Shown here: in pieces, positions 23,424 to 31,351 of the stretch
Layout of the letters: every line of letters starts with the position of its first letter
Position numbering within the stretch: position 1 is the stretch's first letter
From: SG-bin9 sp049323835
GTDB lineage: Bacteria > Pseudomonadota > Alphaproteobacteria > Rhizobiales > Xanthobacteraceae
Assembly (NCBI GenBank): GCA_049323835.1
Contig: JBMOOJ010000005.1
Span: 1-40,161, forward strand
Reading direction: 5' to 3'
DNA length: 40,161 nt
Position numbers and translations under genes: made by a program
The notes under the pieces: generated by a model
The model's input: only the letters and a program-made list of their open reading frames with translations
What the model was told of the DNA's origin: nothing
Database searches by the model: none

Positions 23424-23849
23424 TCAGGCCTTGAGAATGTCGAGCGTGCGCTGGATCATCCGGCGCGTGGCGCCGATGATGTTGAGGTTTGCTTCGTAGG
23501 ATCGCTGCGCCTCGCGCAGGTCGGTCATTTCGACGACCGAGTTGACGTTCGGCAATTTGACGTTGCCATTGGCGTCGGCGGCCGGATTGCTCGGATCGTT
23601 GCGCACACGGAACGCCGACGGGTCCTGCCGCACACGGCCAAGCGTCACCACGCGCGCGTCGAGATTGCGGTCGAGTTCGGTCGAGAAGGTCGGCACCTTG
23701 CGGCGATACGGATCGCCGCCCGGTGTCTTCGCGGTCGAATCTGCGTTGGCGATGTTTTCCGAGATGACGCGCATGCGGCCGGCCTGCGCCTTGAGGCCGG
23801 AAGTCGCGATCCCGATCGATCGCGCGAAGTCTGAAATCTGATCGCCCAT
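23424..23849 (-). CDS. flgC: Flagellar proximal rod protein FlgC
   Basis: A 141-residue rod protein. The N-terminal SGLKAQAGRMRVISENIANADS and the C-terminal SVVEMTDLREAQRSYEANLNIIGATRRMIQRTLDIL are the two halves of the coiled-coil D0 domain. The start is either ATG 23849 or the GTG directly before it; I used the ATG. AAGGG lies about 11 bases upstream. It is separated from flgB by 96 bp that hold a GCGCATGATC palindrome. Confidence 0.96.
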   Translation of the reverse strand: MGDQISDFARSIGIATSGLKAQAGRMRVISENIANADSTAKTPGGDPYRRKVPTFSTELDRNLDARVVTLGRVRQDPSAFRVRNDPSNPAADANGNVKLPNVNSVVEMTDLREAQRSYEANLNIIGATRRMIQRTLDILKA

Positions 23850-23876
23850 CACTCAGACATCCCTTGCTTTTTGATT

Positions 23877-23946
23877 GCGCATGATCTGATCCGAAAACCG
23901 GCCTCCATTTAGCGCTAGCGCGGCCCTTCGGGTCGGGATCATGCGC
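23877..23946. repeat. GCGCATGATC palindromic element between flgB and flgC
   Basis: A perfect 10-bp inverted pair, GCGCATGATC (23877-23886) and GATCATGCGC (23937-23946), brackets CCGAAAACCGG and an internal GCGCTAGCGC. The right arm overlaps the last base of the flgB stop codon. A second copy follows flgH at 37294. Elements of this form are frequent in Hyphomicrobiales genomes (from memory). Confidence 0.8.
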
Positions 23947-24353
23947 TAGCGCCGCCCGGTCGCGGTCTTCAGCAGACCAAGGCTGCGGCTGTAGAGCGAG
24001 GTCGCGGCGGCGTAGTCCATCTGGTTGGCGGAGGACTTCATCATCTCTTCTTCGAGATTGACGGCGTTGCCGGCCGGGCGCGTCTCGTAGCCGGCCTTGC
24101 TGCTCTTGCCGAAGCCTTCGGTCGCGCTCGATCCGGAGATATGATTGACGTTGGTGCGCGCGACGCTGACCGAGGCCATCGGCTGATCGACGCTGTTGCC
24201 GCGCCGGTCGAACTTCGGTTCGACCAGATCGCGCGGCCGGAAATTGGGTGTGTCGGAGTTGGCGACGTTGTTCGCCAGCACGCGCTGCCGCTCCTGGTGC
24301 CACTGCATCCGCGTCTTGAGCGCCGAAAGGCCCGGAAGATCGGTAATTCCCAT
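23946..24353 (-). CDS. flgB: Flagellar proximal rod protein FlgB
   Basis: A 135-residue rod protein, first gene of the minus-strand operon flgB-flgC-fliE-fliQ-fliR-flhB. The N-terminal WHQERQRVLANNVANSDTPNFRPRDL is diagnostic. The C-terminal NLEEEMMKSSANQMDYAAATSLYSRSLGLLKTA completes the D0 helices. I chose the ATG at 24353 (MGITDLPGL) over one 17 codons upstream; GAGG precedes it. A CtrA-type box lies about 76 bases upstream. Confidence 0.95.
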   Translation of the reverse strand: MGITDLPGLSALKTRMQWHQERQRVLANNVANSDTPNFRPRDLVEPKFDRRGNSVDQPMASVSVARTNVNHISGSSATEGFGKSSKAGYETRPAGNAVNLEEEMMKSSANQMDYAAATSLYSRSLGLLKTATGRR

Positions 24354-24702
24354 CGCTGCCTCTGCCTGTGTCGCTCCGGACCGGTGGAATTGGAATCGCA
24401 CCACTAGGCAGAATTTGCCGCGTGTATGGTTAATGGCTGGTTAAGATTTTAGAGCCTCCCCGAAAGCATTGAAAACATTGGGAATAAACGGGCGATCGAG
24501 CAGCCGTCCGTTTGGGCTTCGCCGATTCATAGGGTACTAAGGAGACGGATGGGCACCCGGTGCCAATGGCGGATCGAAGCGCGATCCTCCTCCGTTAACA
24601 AATCGAGGCAAAACTTCACCGTTCTCGGGCCGTTGTAGTATTCTTTCATGCGTGAGGCCGCGAATCCGATCCTGAGATCGCAGCCGTTGCCGGGGACAAG
24701 GC
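24354..24702. other. Divergent regulatory region between flgB and fliO, 349 bp
   Basis: No gene is supported here. It contains the CtrA-type box at 24429-24444 and a small palindrome GGCACCCGGTGCC (24552-24564) about 140 bp before fliO, which could be an operator. The stretch 24400-24540 is AT-richer than its surroundings, as expected for promoters. Confidence 0.55.
24429..24444 (-). promoter_or_regulatory. CtrA-type binding box upstream of flgB
   Basis: On the minus strand the sequence reads TTAA-CCAGCCA-TTAAC, an exact match to the CtrA consensus TTAA-N7-TTAAC. It is oriented toward flgB and lies 76 bases before its ATG. With cckA nearby, control of the rod/export operon by phosphorylated CtrA is a reasonable inference. 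Confidence 0.65.
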
Positions 24703-25644
24703 ATGCAGTCAGCACTTGGTTTTTTCTTCGCGATGGTGGTCGTGCTCGCGCTGATCGGCGCAGCCGCATGGCTGGTCCGTCGCTTCGCCGGTAACCGGCT
24801 GGGCGCCACCGCCAAGGGCGGCCGGCTGCCGCGCCTCGCGGTGATCGACGCTATTCCCGTCGATGGCCGGCGGCGCTTGGTGATGGTCCGCCGCGACAAC
24901 GTTGAACACCTTCTGATGATCGGCGGCCCGACCGACATCGTCGTCGAGCCGAACATCGTTCGCGCCATGCCGGCGCGCGATACCTCGCGCTCGCCGAGCC
25001 TTCCCGATCCTGCAAGCTGGGCTGAGAGCGAGCCGCCGCGCCCGGAAAGCCTCGACTTCAACGAGCCACCGATGCCGGAACCGCCGCCGCGTCCGGCACG
25101 TCCGTCATTCATCGAGGAAGCGCGCCGCCCGCCGGCCATGCCGGAACGCCGCGAGCGTTCCGCGCCCGACATGGGCAGCTTCGCACCGGAGCCGATGGCG
25201 CGCCCCGCGCCCGAGCTTCGTCCCGAGCCGCCGGTCCGTCCCCGCAGTGAGCAGATCGCGCGCAGCGAACCGATGATGCCGCGCCCGGCGCGTCCCGAGC
25301 CGAAAGCGCCGCCGGTCCGCGCCGAACGCCCGGTCGCTGCACCGCTGGCGCCAGCAGCGCCTGCCGCAGCGGCACCCGCAGCGTCAGCCGACCAGAATCT
25401 CGCCGAGATGGCGCAGCGCCTCGAAGCCGCCTTGCGCCAGCCTGGCCGTGATCCACGCCCCTCGCCTCCGGTTGCACCCGACGCGCCAGCCGCGCGTCCG
25501 GCTCGCACCGCCGCACCCGAGGTGAAGATCGACCCGCCGGCCGAGACATCGTCGGCGCCGCCGGTCGCGCCGCCAAAGGCATCGTTCGAAGATCTTGAAG
25601 AAGAGATGGCGAGTTTGTTGGGCCGTCCGAAGCCGCCGACGTGA
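24703..25644 (+). CDS. fliO: Flagellar biosynthesis protein FliO with extended C-terminal tail
   Basis: Assembly factor for the FliP ring of the export gate. One N-terminal helix (about 7-25, FFFAMVVVLALIGAAAWLV) is followed by the FliO domain (RLAVIDAIPVDGRRRLVMVRRDNVEHLLMIGGPTDIVVEP, about 44-85). After residue 90 come about 220 residues rich in Pro, Ala, Arg and Glu, probably disordered, ending in a short helix FEDLEEEMASLLGR. Typical FliO proteins are about 100-150 residues, so the tail is unusual. It overlaps fliP by four bases (GTGA), which implies translational coupling. Confidence 0.88.
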   Translation: MQSALGFFFAMVVVLALIGAAAWLVRRFAGNRLGATAKGGRLPRLAVIDAIPVDGRRRLVMVRRDNVEHLLMIGGPTDIVVEPNIVRAMPARDTSRSPSLPDPASWAESEPPRPESLDFNEPPMPEPPPRPARPSFIEEARRPPAMPERRERSAPDMGSFAPEPMARPAPELRPEPPVRPRSEQIARSEPMMPRPARPEPKAPPVRAERPVAAPLAPAAPAAAAPAASADQNLAEMAQRLEAALRQPGRDPRPSPPVAPDAPAARPARTAAPEVKIDPPAETSSAPPVAPPKASFEDLEEEMASLLGRPKPPT

Positions 25645-26414
25645 GGGCGCGGCCCTCACCGCGTAGAGTTTTTTCCCACCTTCTGACTGCTCTTCCCGCC
25701 GCCGCGCTGCTGGCCACGCTCCTTGCCGTGCCTGCATCCGCGCAGGACATCAGCATCAATCTCGGCGGCCAGGGCTCCGGCGTCACCGAACGCGCGATCC
25801 AGTTGATCGCACTGCTGACGGTGCTGTCGATCGCGCCGTCGATCCTCGTGATGATGACGTCGTTCACGCGCATCGTCGTCGTGCTGTCGCTGCTGCGCAC
25901 CGCGCTCGGCACTGCCACCGCGCCGCCGAACTCCGTCATCATCGCGCTGGCGCTGTTCCTCACCGCCTTCGTGATGGGGCCGGTGCTGCAGAAGGTCTAC
26001 GACGACGGCGTCAAGCCGCTGGTCGCCAACGAGATATCGACCGAGGATGCCCTCCAGCGCGGCGCGGCGCCCCTGCGCGGCTTCATGCTGAAGAACGTGC
26101 GCGAGAAGGATCTCAAGCTCTTCCTCAACCTCTCCGGCGAACCGCCGCCGGCGACGCCCGACGAGATGTCGCTGCGCATTCTCGTGCCGGCCTTCATGAT
26201 CTCGGAACTGAAGCGCGCGTTCGAGATCGGCTTCCTGCTGTTCCTGCCGTTCCTGATCATCGACCTCGTCGTTGCATCGGTGCTGATGTCGATGGGCATG
26301 ATGATGCTGCCGCCGGTCGTGGTGTCGCTGCCGTTCAAGCTGATCTTCTTCGTGCTGGTGGACGGCTGGTCGCTGGTGGCCGGCAGCCTCGTGCAGAGCT
26401 ACGGCGGCGGGTGA
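25641..26414 (+). CDS. fliP: Flagellar export gate protein FliP
   Basis: Core export-gate subunit, 257 residues. A cleavable signal peptide (LLATLLAVPASA, about 1-34) is a normal FliP trait. Diagnostic blocks are MTSFTRIVVVLSLLRTALGT, PPNSVIIALALFLTAFVMGP, FMISELKRAFEIGFLLFLPFLIIDLVVASVLMSMGMMMLPP and the C-terminal LPFKLIFFVLVDGW. The GTG start overlaps the fliO stop. It converges with the large repeat-protein gene, and an intergenic repeat and an assembly gap lie between them. Confidence 0.97.
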   Translation: MRARPSPRRVFSHLLTALPAAALLATLLAVPASAQDISINLGGQGSGVTERAIQLIALLTVLSIAPSILVMMTSFTRIVVVLSLLRTALGTATAPPNSVIIALALFLTAFVMGPVLQKVYDDGVKPLVANEISTEDALQRGAAPLRGFMLKNVREKDLKLFLNLSGEPPPATPDEMSLRILVPAFMISELKRAFEIGFLLFLPFLIIDLVVASVLMSMGMMMLPPVVVSLPFKLIFFVLVDGWSLVAGSLVQSYGGG

Positions 26415-26425
26415 CGCGACCGCCA

Positions 26426-26813
26426 TCGTCATTCCGGAAGCCGCGAAGCGGCTGTCCGGAATCCATACGCCGCAGCAGACATGTGGCGGATGCTGGAAGT
26501 GGCTCTGCGGCCTTCTCAGCGTCCCAATCGCCACAGGGGTTATGGATTCCGGGCTCGTTCGCCTTGCTCGCGCCNNNNNNNNNNNNNNNNNNNNNNNNNN
26601 NNNNNNNNNNNNNNNNNNNNNNNNNNNNNNNNNNNNNNNNNNNNNNNNNNNNNNNNNNNNNNNNNNNNNNNNNNGCGGCTGTCCGGAATCCATACGCCGC
26701 AGCAGACATGTGGCGGATGCTGGAAGTGGCTCTGCGGCCTTCTCAGCGTCCCAATCGCCACAGGGGTTATGGATTCCGGGCTCGTTCGCCTTGCTCGCGC
26801 CCCGGAATGACGA
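26426..26813. repeat. Dispersed repeat split by an assembly gap, with 127-bp duplicated flanks
   Basis: Inverted ends TCGTCATTCCGG (26426-26437) and CCGGAATGACGA (26802-26813) bound the element, with a further inverted pair TCCGGAATCCAT / ATGGATTCCGG inside. Bases 26448-26574 and 26675-26801 are identical over 127 bp on the two sides of 100 N. Removing the gap and one copy leaves a normal 161-bp element between fliP and the converging gene. Confidence 0.85.
26575..26674. other. Assembly gap, exactly 100 N
   Basis: One hundred unknown bases, the conventional placeholder for a gap of unknown size. Both flanks end in the same 127-bp sequence, so the two contigs probably overlap and the real gap may be zero or may hold extra repeat copies. 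Confidence 0.98.
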
Positions 26814-26821
26814 GGAGCGAA

Positions 26822-29800
26822 CTACCGCGCGATCGTCGTGCCCTTGATCTTCGGCAGGCTGCCGGTCGGCGACGGATCGGGGCGCTGCTGGCCCGGCGAG
26901 TTGGCGCGGGCGACCGCGTCGGGGAAGCGGGTGCGCATGTCGCGCAGGAAGCCTTCCAGCGTGTCGACGGTCGCGGCGAGCTTGGCGATCTGCGCATACT
27001 CGGCGCTCGATGCGCTGGCCGGCCTGCTGGCGAGATCGAACATCGCCTTGTCGGTCTCCCCGCTCATGAGCGGGGCATACTTCTCGCGGAAGCGCGCGAG
27101 GCCGAGCGTATCATCGGCGAGCGCATAGCCGATCGCCGCGCGGATGATGTCCGACTTCTCGACCGGATTGAGCGCCGTGAAGTCGCGCCAGCGATCGCCA
27201 TAATACAGTTCGATCTGTTCGGAGGATTCTCGCCAGCGCCGCGCCGCCCAGTGGATATCCGAACGCAACCGCACCGCCTCGCGGCCGTTGCTCGACGAGA
27301 TGATATCGAGCGCGAGATCGTGCCGGCCGATATCGCTCTGTGCCCGCGCCTCGAGCAGCAGCCGCTGCTGGCGCAGTTCGCCGGCGAGGTCCGCAATGCG
27401 CGTCGAGCGGATCGCCGAGACGGCGCGATCCGGCTTGCGGTTCATCAGGTAGATCATGGCGAGTTTCGAGGCGACCTGCGCGCGCGCCGCGCCTTCAAGA
27501 CGATGATCGATCTGGTACTGCAACAGTTCGCTCGCCTGATCGAGCAGATCGATGTTGACGAGACGTTCCGTCAGCCGGCGGATCAGTTCGTCGCCGCGTC
27601 GGCCGATCGGCGTCAGTTCGCGGTAATCGAAGAACAGCGACAGCGCCTCGATCGCCGGCATGTCATCGCCCTTGGCGGTGAGGAAGACCTGCGTGAACAT
27701 CTGCGCCGCGTCGTCCTGCAGCTCGCGCGAAGCCGCGCTGTTGGCTTGCAGCCGCGTCGCCGCCCGCGCCGCCGCGAAGGCTTCCGGGTAACGGTCGCGT
27801 CCGGCATAGATGTGAAACAGCAGCTGCAGCGTCTTGACCTCGAGCCGGTCGCCGCGCCACATCACCGCGAGCGTTTCCAGCTCCTTCAGGACGTCCTCGT
27901 CCTTGATCTCGTTGCGCTTGAGCTGAAGCGCGATCTCGAGCAGCCGCGCTTCGGTGGCAGCTTCGCGATTGTTCGATTGCGCGGCACTGGCGTACTCGCG
28001 CAGCGCATCCTTTTCGCGCTTCAGCGCTTCAGCGAGACGGCCGCGTAGCACCGCGACGCCCGGCTGCGCTTCCGGCGTCACGCCGACGATGTCAAGCTCG
28101 TTGCTGCGATTGCTCGCGCTGGAGTAATCCTTCACCTCGATCGCCGCACGCATGGCGTTGGTCAGCGCAATGCGCTGCAAGTCGAACGGCAGCGATGTGA
28201 TCGAGAATTCGGAGTTCTTGAACTTCTCGCGCGCCTCGGCCCACTTCTCCTGCCTGGCCAGCGCCAGCCCCTTCCAGAGCTGCGAGTCGAAGTTGCCGCC
28301 AATGGCCGGGTTGTTGAGATCCTTGAGGCCCTGCTCGGCCTGGCCGATGAGCGTCGCGTTGACCGCGTGCATGATCAGCGTCGCGGGATCTTCCTGCCCC
28401 GGCTTCTGATCCGACAGCGCCATGTGCAGGATGCCCTTGGCTTCGTGATAGAAGCCGCGCGACATATAGAAGCGGGCGAGGTCGAGCCGGGCGTTGAGCT
28501 TGGCCTCTTCGTTGGCTGTGAATGTCGCGGCGATCATCGCCTCACGGCGCTTGAAGAAATCGTCCTGCTGGAACTCGCGCCACTGCACGTTGTCGAAGAT
28601 CGGCCGCACGCTCGCGGTGGCGCGTTCCGGCCCGGTGTTGGCCGGGGAGATCGTCATGCCGCCCGGGCGGTTGACGACGACGTTGCCGGCGCTGGTGTCG
28701 ACCGACACGTCTTCGGACTTCGGCAGCACCGCGACGCCATGCATCGTATCGAGCAGCGTGAACTCGACAAAGTCCTGGCGGCGGATGAAGCCGCGCGCAG
28801 GCAGGTTCGCGGTGACGACGAACATGCTGTCGCCCGCATCGGGATCGATAATTCGATGCACGAGGCCCGGATTGAGCAGCTGGATCGAAAGATTGGCGCG
28901 CGAGGGATCGGCAACATTGCGCGTCGACCAGATCGGCTGCGGCGGCTCCTGTGTCGCATCCGCCATTGTCAGCGTCCAGGTACGCTCGTCGCCGCCGAGC
29001 GAGAACAGCTGCGGCCGGTTGAGACGGATGCGCACCGCCTGTCCGCGTGGCAACGCCATCGCGCTGACGTCGGCGATCAGCGAACCGCCTTCGGCGCGGA
29101 TCGGCTCGACATCGATCGGCTTGCCGGAGTCGAACACGAGCCACACGGTATCGGCGCGGCGGAACAGCGCCGCCGGCGTCGGCGACGGGAATGCGAAAGA
29201 CAGCGCGAAGTTGTCGCTGCGGCGGCGCGCATCGAGCTTTACCGGCTCGGCGGGCGGAGCGGCAGGCGCAGCCGCTTGCGCAGGCGGCGATGGCGCGACG
29301 GCGAGCGGCGGAGCAGCCACAGGTGCGGCTTCGGCCTTCGCTGCCGGACGGCTGTCCGCCGGTTCGATCTTCGGCAGCGGCCTGGCATCCGCAACCTTGA
29401 CCTCCGGAACCTTGACCTCGGCCGCTTTCGGCTCCGCGATCCTGGCTTCCGGCTTGGTTTCCAAAACGGCTTGCGGCGGCTGAGCCGCCGCCTCTGATTT
29501 CCGCTGCACCGGAGCTGCCTCGGCCGCAGGCTTCGGCGGCGGCGTCGCTTGCACGGGCGGCTTCGTCTCCGGGATCACCTGCGCGCGCGGCTTGTCGGAT
29601 TGCTGGAAACCGATGTCGATGACGTAGTTCTTCTCCTCGCGGAACGTATGCACGTCGACGTTGCCGACCACCGTGATCTCGACGGTCGAGGTTTCGCCCT
29701 CCACCTTCTGATCGATCGCGGAAATGTTCGAGGGTGCGGAGATTTTCGCATCCGCCAGATCGAAGTTGAACGCGGAATTGAACAGCAGGGTCAGCTTCTG

Positions 29801-30463
29801 CGCATTCAGCGTCGAGGACACGCCCGATCCGTCCGGCAGTTCGAACGTGAAGCGCACGAAGGTCGGCTGCACCGCGGCGCGCACCCGCACCGGCGGCCGC
29901 TTCTTCAGCTCCGCCGCAAGCTGCCGCTCGCGCAGCGCCCGTTCGGCGGCACGCGCGCGCTCGGCCAGTTCCTTCACCACATCAGCCGGCAGCGCCGGCG
30001 GCGCGCCCGTCCACGTATCCGGCAAGAGATCGACGAACAGCCGTTCGCCCGCGACCATGGTGTTGACGCTGACCTTGCGCGACAGCGCAATGCGCAGCGC
30101 CTGTCCGTCCGGATCGCGCCGCGCCGAGCCGACATAATCCGGCAGCGCATCGGCGACCTTGTCCATCGGCACCGCGACCGGCCGCTTGAAACGGATCACG
30201 AGAATCTGGCCCGCGGTGACGACCTCGGACTCCACATCCTCCTCGAGCTTGACGAGAAGCCGCGCGTAGCCGCCGCCATTGACGAGCGTCGCCTCGCCCC
30301 TCACCGGCTGCTGCGCATGCGCGAAAGAGAGCGGCGACAGCAATAGCGCGAAGCAGAGCACGATGAGCGCGACGCGAAGACCGGCGCCCCGGCGAGCGGT
30401 CAGCACGCGGTCACGGCGCGGCTGACCTTTCAGCCAACATCCATGGGCAGCCGTTCGCGCCAT
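26822..30463 (-). CDS. Large envelope protein with AMIN-like and TPR-like regions, flagellar operon
   Basis: About 1213 residues. A basic N-terminus leads to a signal segment (VALIVLCFALLLSPLSFAHA, about 30-52). Beta-rich segments follow (RLLVKLEEDVESEVVTAGQILVIRF; LRIALSRKVSVNTMVAGERLFVDLLP), which resemble AMIN-type domains. A Pro/Ala/Lys-rich linker (about 285-420) leads to a further beta region and then a long alpha-helical half (about 635-1160) of TPR-like repeats (ARFYMSRGFYHEAKGILHMAL; LLFHIYAGRDRYPEAFAAARAA). I chose the ATG at 30463; a TTG 11 codons upstream and GTGs downstream are alternatives. It is the last gene after fliL-fliM-DUF6468-motE, with a CtrA-like box in the short gap before it. 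Probably periplasmic and flagellum-associated. The function is not known to me. Confidence 0.85.
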   Translation of the reverse strand: MARTAAHGCWLKGQPRRDRVLTARRGAGLRVALIVLCFALLLSPLSFAHAQQPVRGEATLVNGGGYARLLVKLEEDVESEVVTAGQILVIRFKRPVAVPMDKVADALPDYVGSARRDPDGQALRIALSRKVSVNTMVAGERLFVDLLPDTWTGAPPALPADVVKELAERARAAERALRERQLAAELKKRPPVRVRAAVQPTFVRFTFELPDGSGVSSTLNAQKLTLLFNSAFNFDLADAKISAPSNISAIDQKVEGETSTVEITVVGNVDVHTFREEKNYVIDIGFQQSDKPRAQVIPETKPPVQATPPPKPAAEAAPVQRKSEAAAQPPQAVLETKPEARIAEPKAAEVKVPEVKVADARPLPKIEPADSRPAAKAEAAPVAAPPLAVAPSPPAQAAAPAAPPAEPVKLDARRRSDNFALSFAFPSPTPAALFRRADTVWLVFDSGKPIDVEPIRAEGGSLIADVSAMALPRGQAVRIRLNRPQLFSLGGDERTWTLTMADATQEPPQPIWSTRNVADPSRANLSIQLLNPGLVHRIIDPDAGDSMFVVTANLPARGFIRRQDFVEFTLLDTMHGVAVLPKSEDVSVDTSAGNVVVNRPGGMTISPANTGPERATASVRPIFDNVQWREFQQDDFFKRREAMIAATFTANEEAKLNARLDLARFYMSRGFYHEAKGILHMALSDQKPGQEDPATLIMHAVNATLIGQAEQGLKDLNNPAIGGNFDSQLWKGLALARQEKWAEAREKFKNSEFSITSLPFDLQRIALTNAMRAAIEVKDYSSASNRSNELDIVGVTPEAQPGVAVLRGRLAEALKREKDALREYASAAQSNNREAATEARLLEIALQLKRNEIKDEDVLKELETLAVMWRGDRLEVKTLQLLFHIYAGRDRYPEAFAAARAATRLQANSAASRELQDDAAQMFTQVFLTAKGDDMPAIEALSLFFDYRELTPIGRRGDELIRRLTERLVNIDLLDQASELLQYQIDHRLEGAARAQVASKLAMIYLMNRKPDRAVSAIRSTRIADLAGELRQQRLLLEARAQSDIGRHDLALDIISSSNGREAVRLRSDIHWAARRWRESSEQIELYYGDRWRDFTALNPVEKSDIIRAAIGYALADDTLGLARFREKYAPLMSGETDKAMFDLASRPASASSAEYAQIAKLAATVDTLEGFLRDMRTRFPDAVARANSPGQQRPDPSPTGSLPKIKGTTIAR

Positions 30464-30561
30464 TCCAGCAATCCCGCCAGCTCTCTTGGGGACCAACCCC
30501 GGCCGGCGCCGCAGGGCGCGGCGCTTTCAGCCTGTTCGATTTTCAGTCTATGGAGCGCTCT

Positions 30562-30577
30562 TTAAGGAGGCGTTAAC
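30562..30577 (+). promoter_or_regulatory. CtrA-type box between motE and the large repeat-protein gene
   Basis: TTAA-GGAGGCG-TTAAC is an exact match to TTAA-N7-TTAAC, read on the plus strand. It lies between the motE stop and the start of the large minus-strand gene, about 100 bases before that ATG, so that gene may have its own promoter. The orientation is opposite to the box at 24429 relative to the controlled gene. Confidence 0.5.
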
Positions 30578-30586
30578 CAGACCGCG

Positions 30587-31351
30587 TCAGTTGCGGTTTT
30601 GCGGCTGCGGGCGGCCCTCGATTTTCGGCAGTTCGGCCGCCGAGGCCGACCGCTCGACGCCGCCGGCGCGGCGGGCGAGTTCCACCGTCAGCCGCTCGGC
30701 GGCTTCCGGGGTCATCAGCCCGAGAATGTCGGACATCTTCCGCGGCGCGATCTGCGAGGCGACCTCGATCAGCACGGCCATGTCCAGCCGGTCGAAAATC
30801 TTCGCCGCATCCTTGGGCTTCATGCCCTCGTACATCACGACGATGCTCTTGAACTTGACGCTCTCGGCCGCGGCCTTCTGCTCCTGCGCGGCGGTGATGC
30901 GCGTTTCGACGCCCTTCAACTCCTCGACCTTGCCCTCGATCCGCTTCTCGGCGGACTTCAGCAGGCTTTCGCGGATATCAACCTCGCGCGCGCGGGTCTC
31001 GAGTTCCTGACGCCGTGCCTGCAAGCGCTCCAGCAGCGCCCGTTCGGAGGCGGAGACGCTCTTCGGCGGCTCGGCGAGATTGTTCACCGGAGGCGCGTCT
31101 GCCTTCGGCGGCTCTTCCTTCTTCGGTTCCTCCTTCTTCGCCGGTGTCGCGCCGGTGATGTCATTCGGATCGTAGCGGGTGCCCCCCGGGAAGCCGAGGT
31201 TTTCCTGCGCCCACGACATCTTCGCCGGCTGCGGCTGGCTGGAGAACACGTAGCCGCCTTCCAAAAGCAGGCCGGCGATCTTCAGCACTCCGAGCGCACC
31301 GACCGCCAGCAGCACGATGGGAATGATACGGATGTTACGGAACGGCTTCAT
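30587..31351 (-). CDS. motE: MotE-like periplasmic motility protein (MgtE N-domain-like)
   Basis: A 254-residue protein. One N-terminal signal/anchor helix (about 8-30) is followed by a Lys/Glu/Pro-rich linker. A long coiled coil comes next (about 100-165, ALLERLQARRQELETRAREVDIRESLLKSAEKRIEGKVEELKG in heptads). The C-terminal domain is like the MgtE N-domain (about 172-228, VVMYEGMKPKDAAKIFDRLDMAVLIEVASQIAPRKMSDIL). In Sinorhizobium, MotE is a chaperone that stabilises the periplasmic motor protein MotC. Members of this layout also occur where MotC is not obvious. It overlaps the DUF6468 gene by four bases, so translation is coupled. The symbol is by similarity only. Confidence 0.82.
   Translation of the reverse strand: MKPFRNIRIIPIVLLAVGALGVLKIAGLLLEGGYVFSSQPQPAKMSWAQENLGFPGGTRYDPNDITGATPAKKEEPKKEEPPKADAPPVNNLAEPPKSVSASERALLERLQARRQELETRAREVDIRESLLKSAEKRIEGKVEELKGVETRITAAQEQKAAAESVKFKSIVVMYEGMKPKDAAKIFDRLDMAVLIEVASQIAPRKMSDILGLMTPEAAERLTVELARRAGGVERSASAAELPKIEGRPQPQNRN

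Noticed and set aside
24527..24769. 80-codon minus-strand frame upstream of flgB
   Set aside because: It overlaps the start of fliO on the opposite strand and has no conserved motif.
26448..26801. Tandem direct repeat suggesting a mobile element or duplication
   Set aside because: The exact 127-bp length and the exact 100-N spacer fit an assembly overlap better than biology. Kept only as an artefact finding.
26411..28048. 545-codon plus-strand frame across the N gap
   Set aside because: It runs through 100 unknown bases and the duplicated repeat, and the rest is antisense to the large repeat-protein gene.
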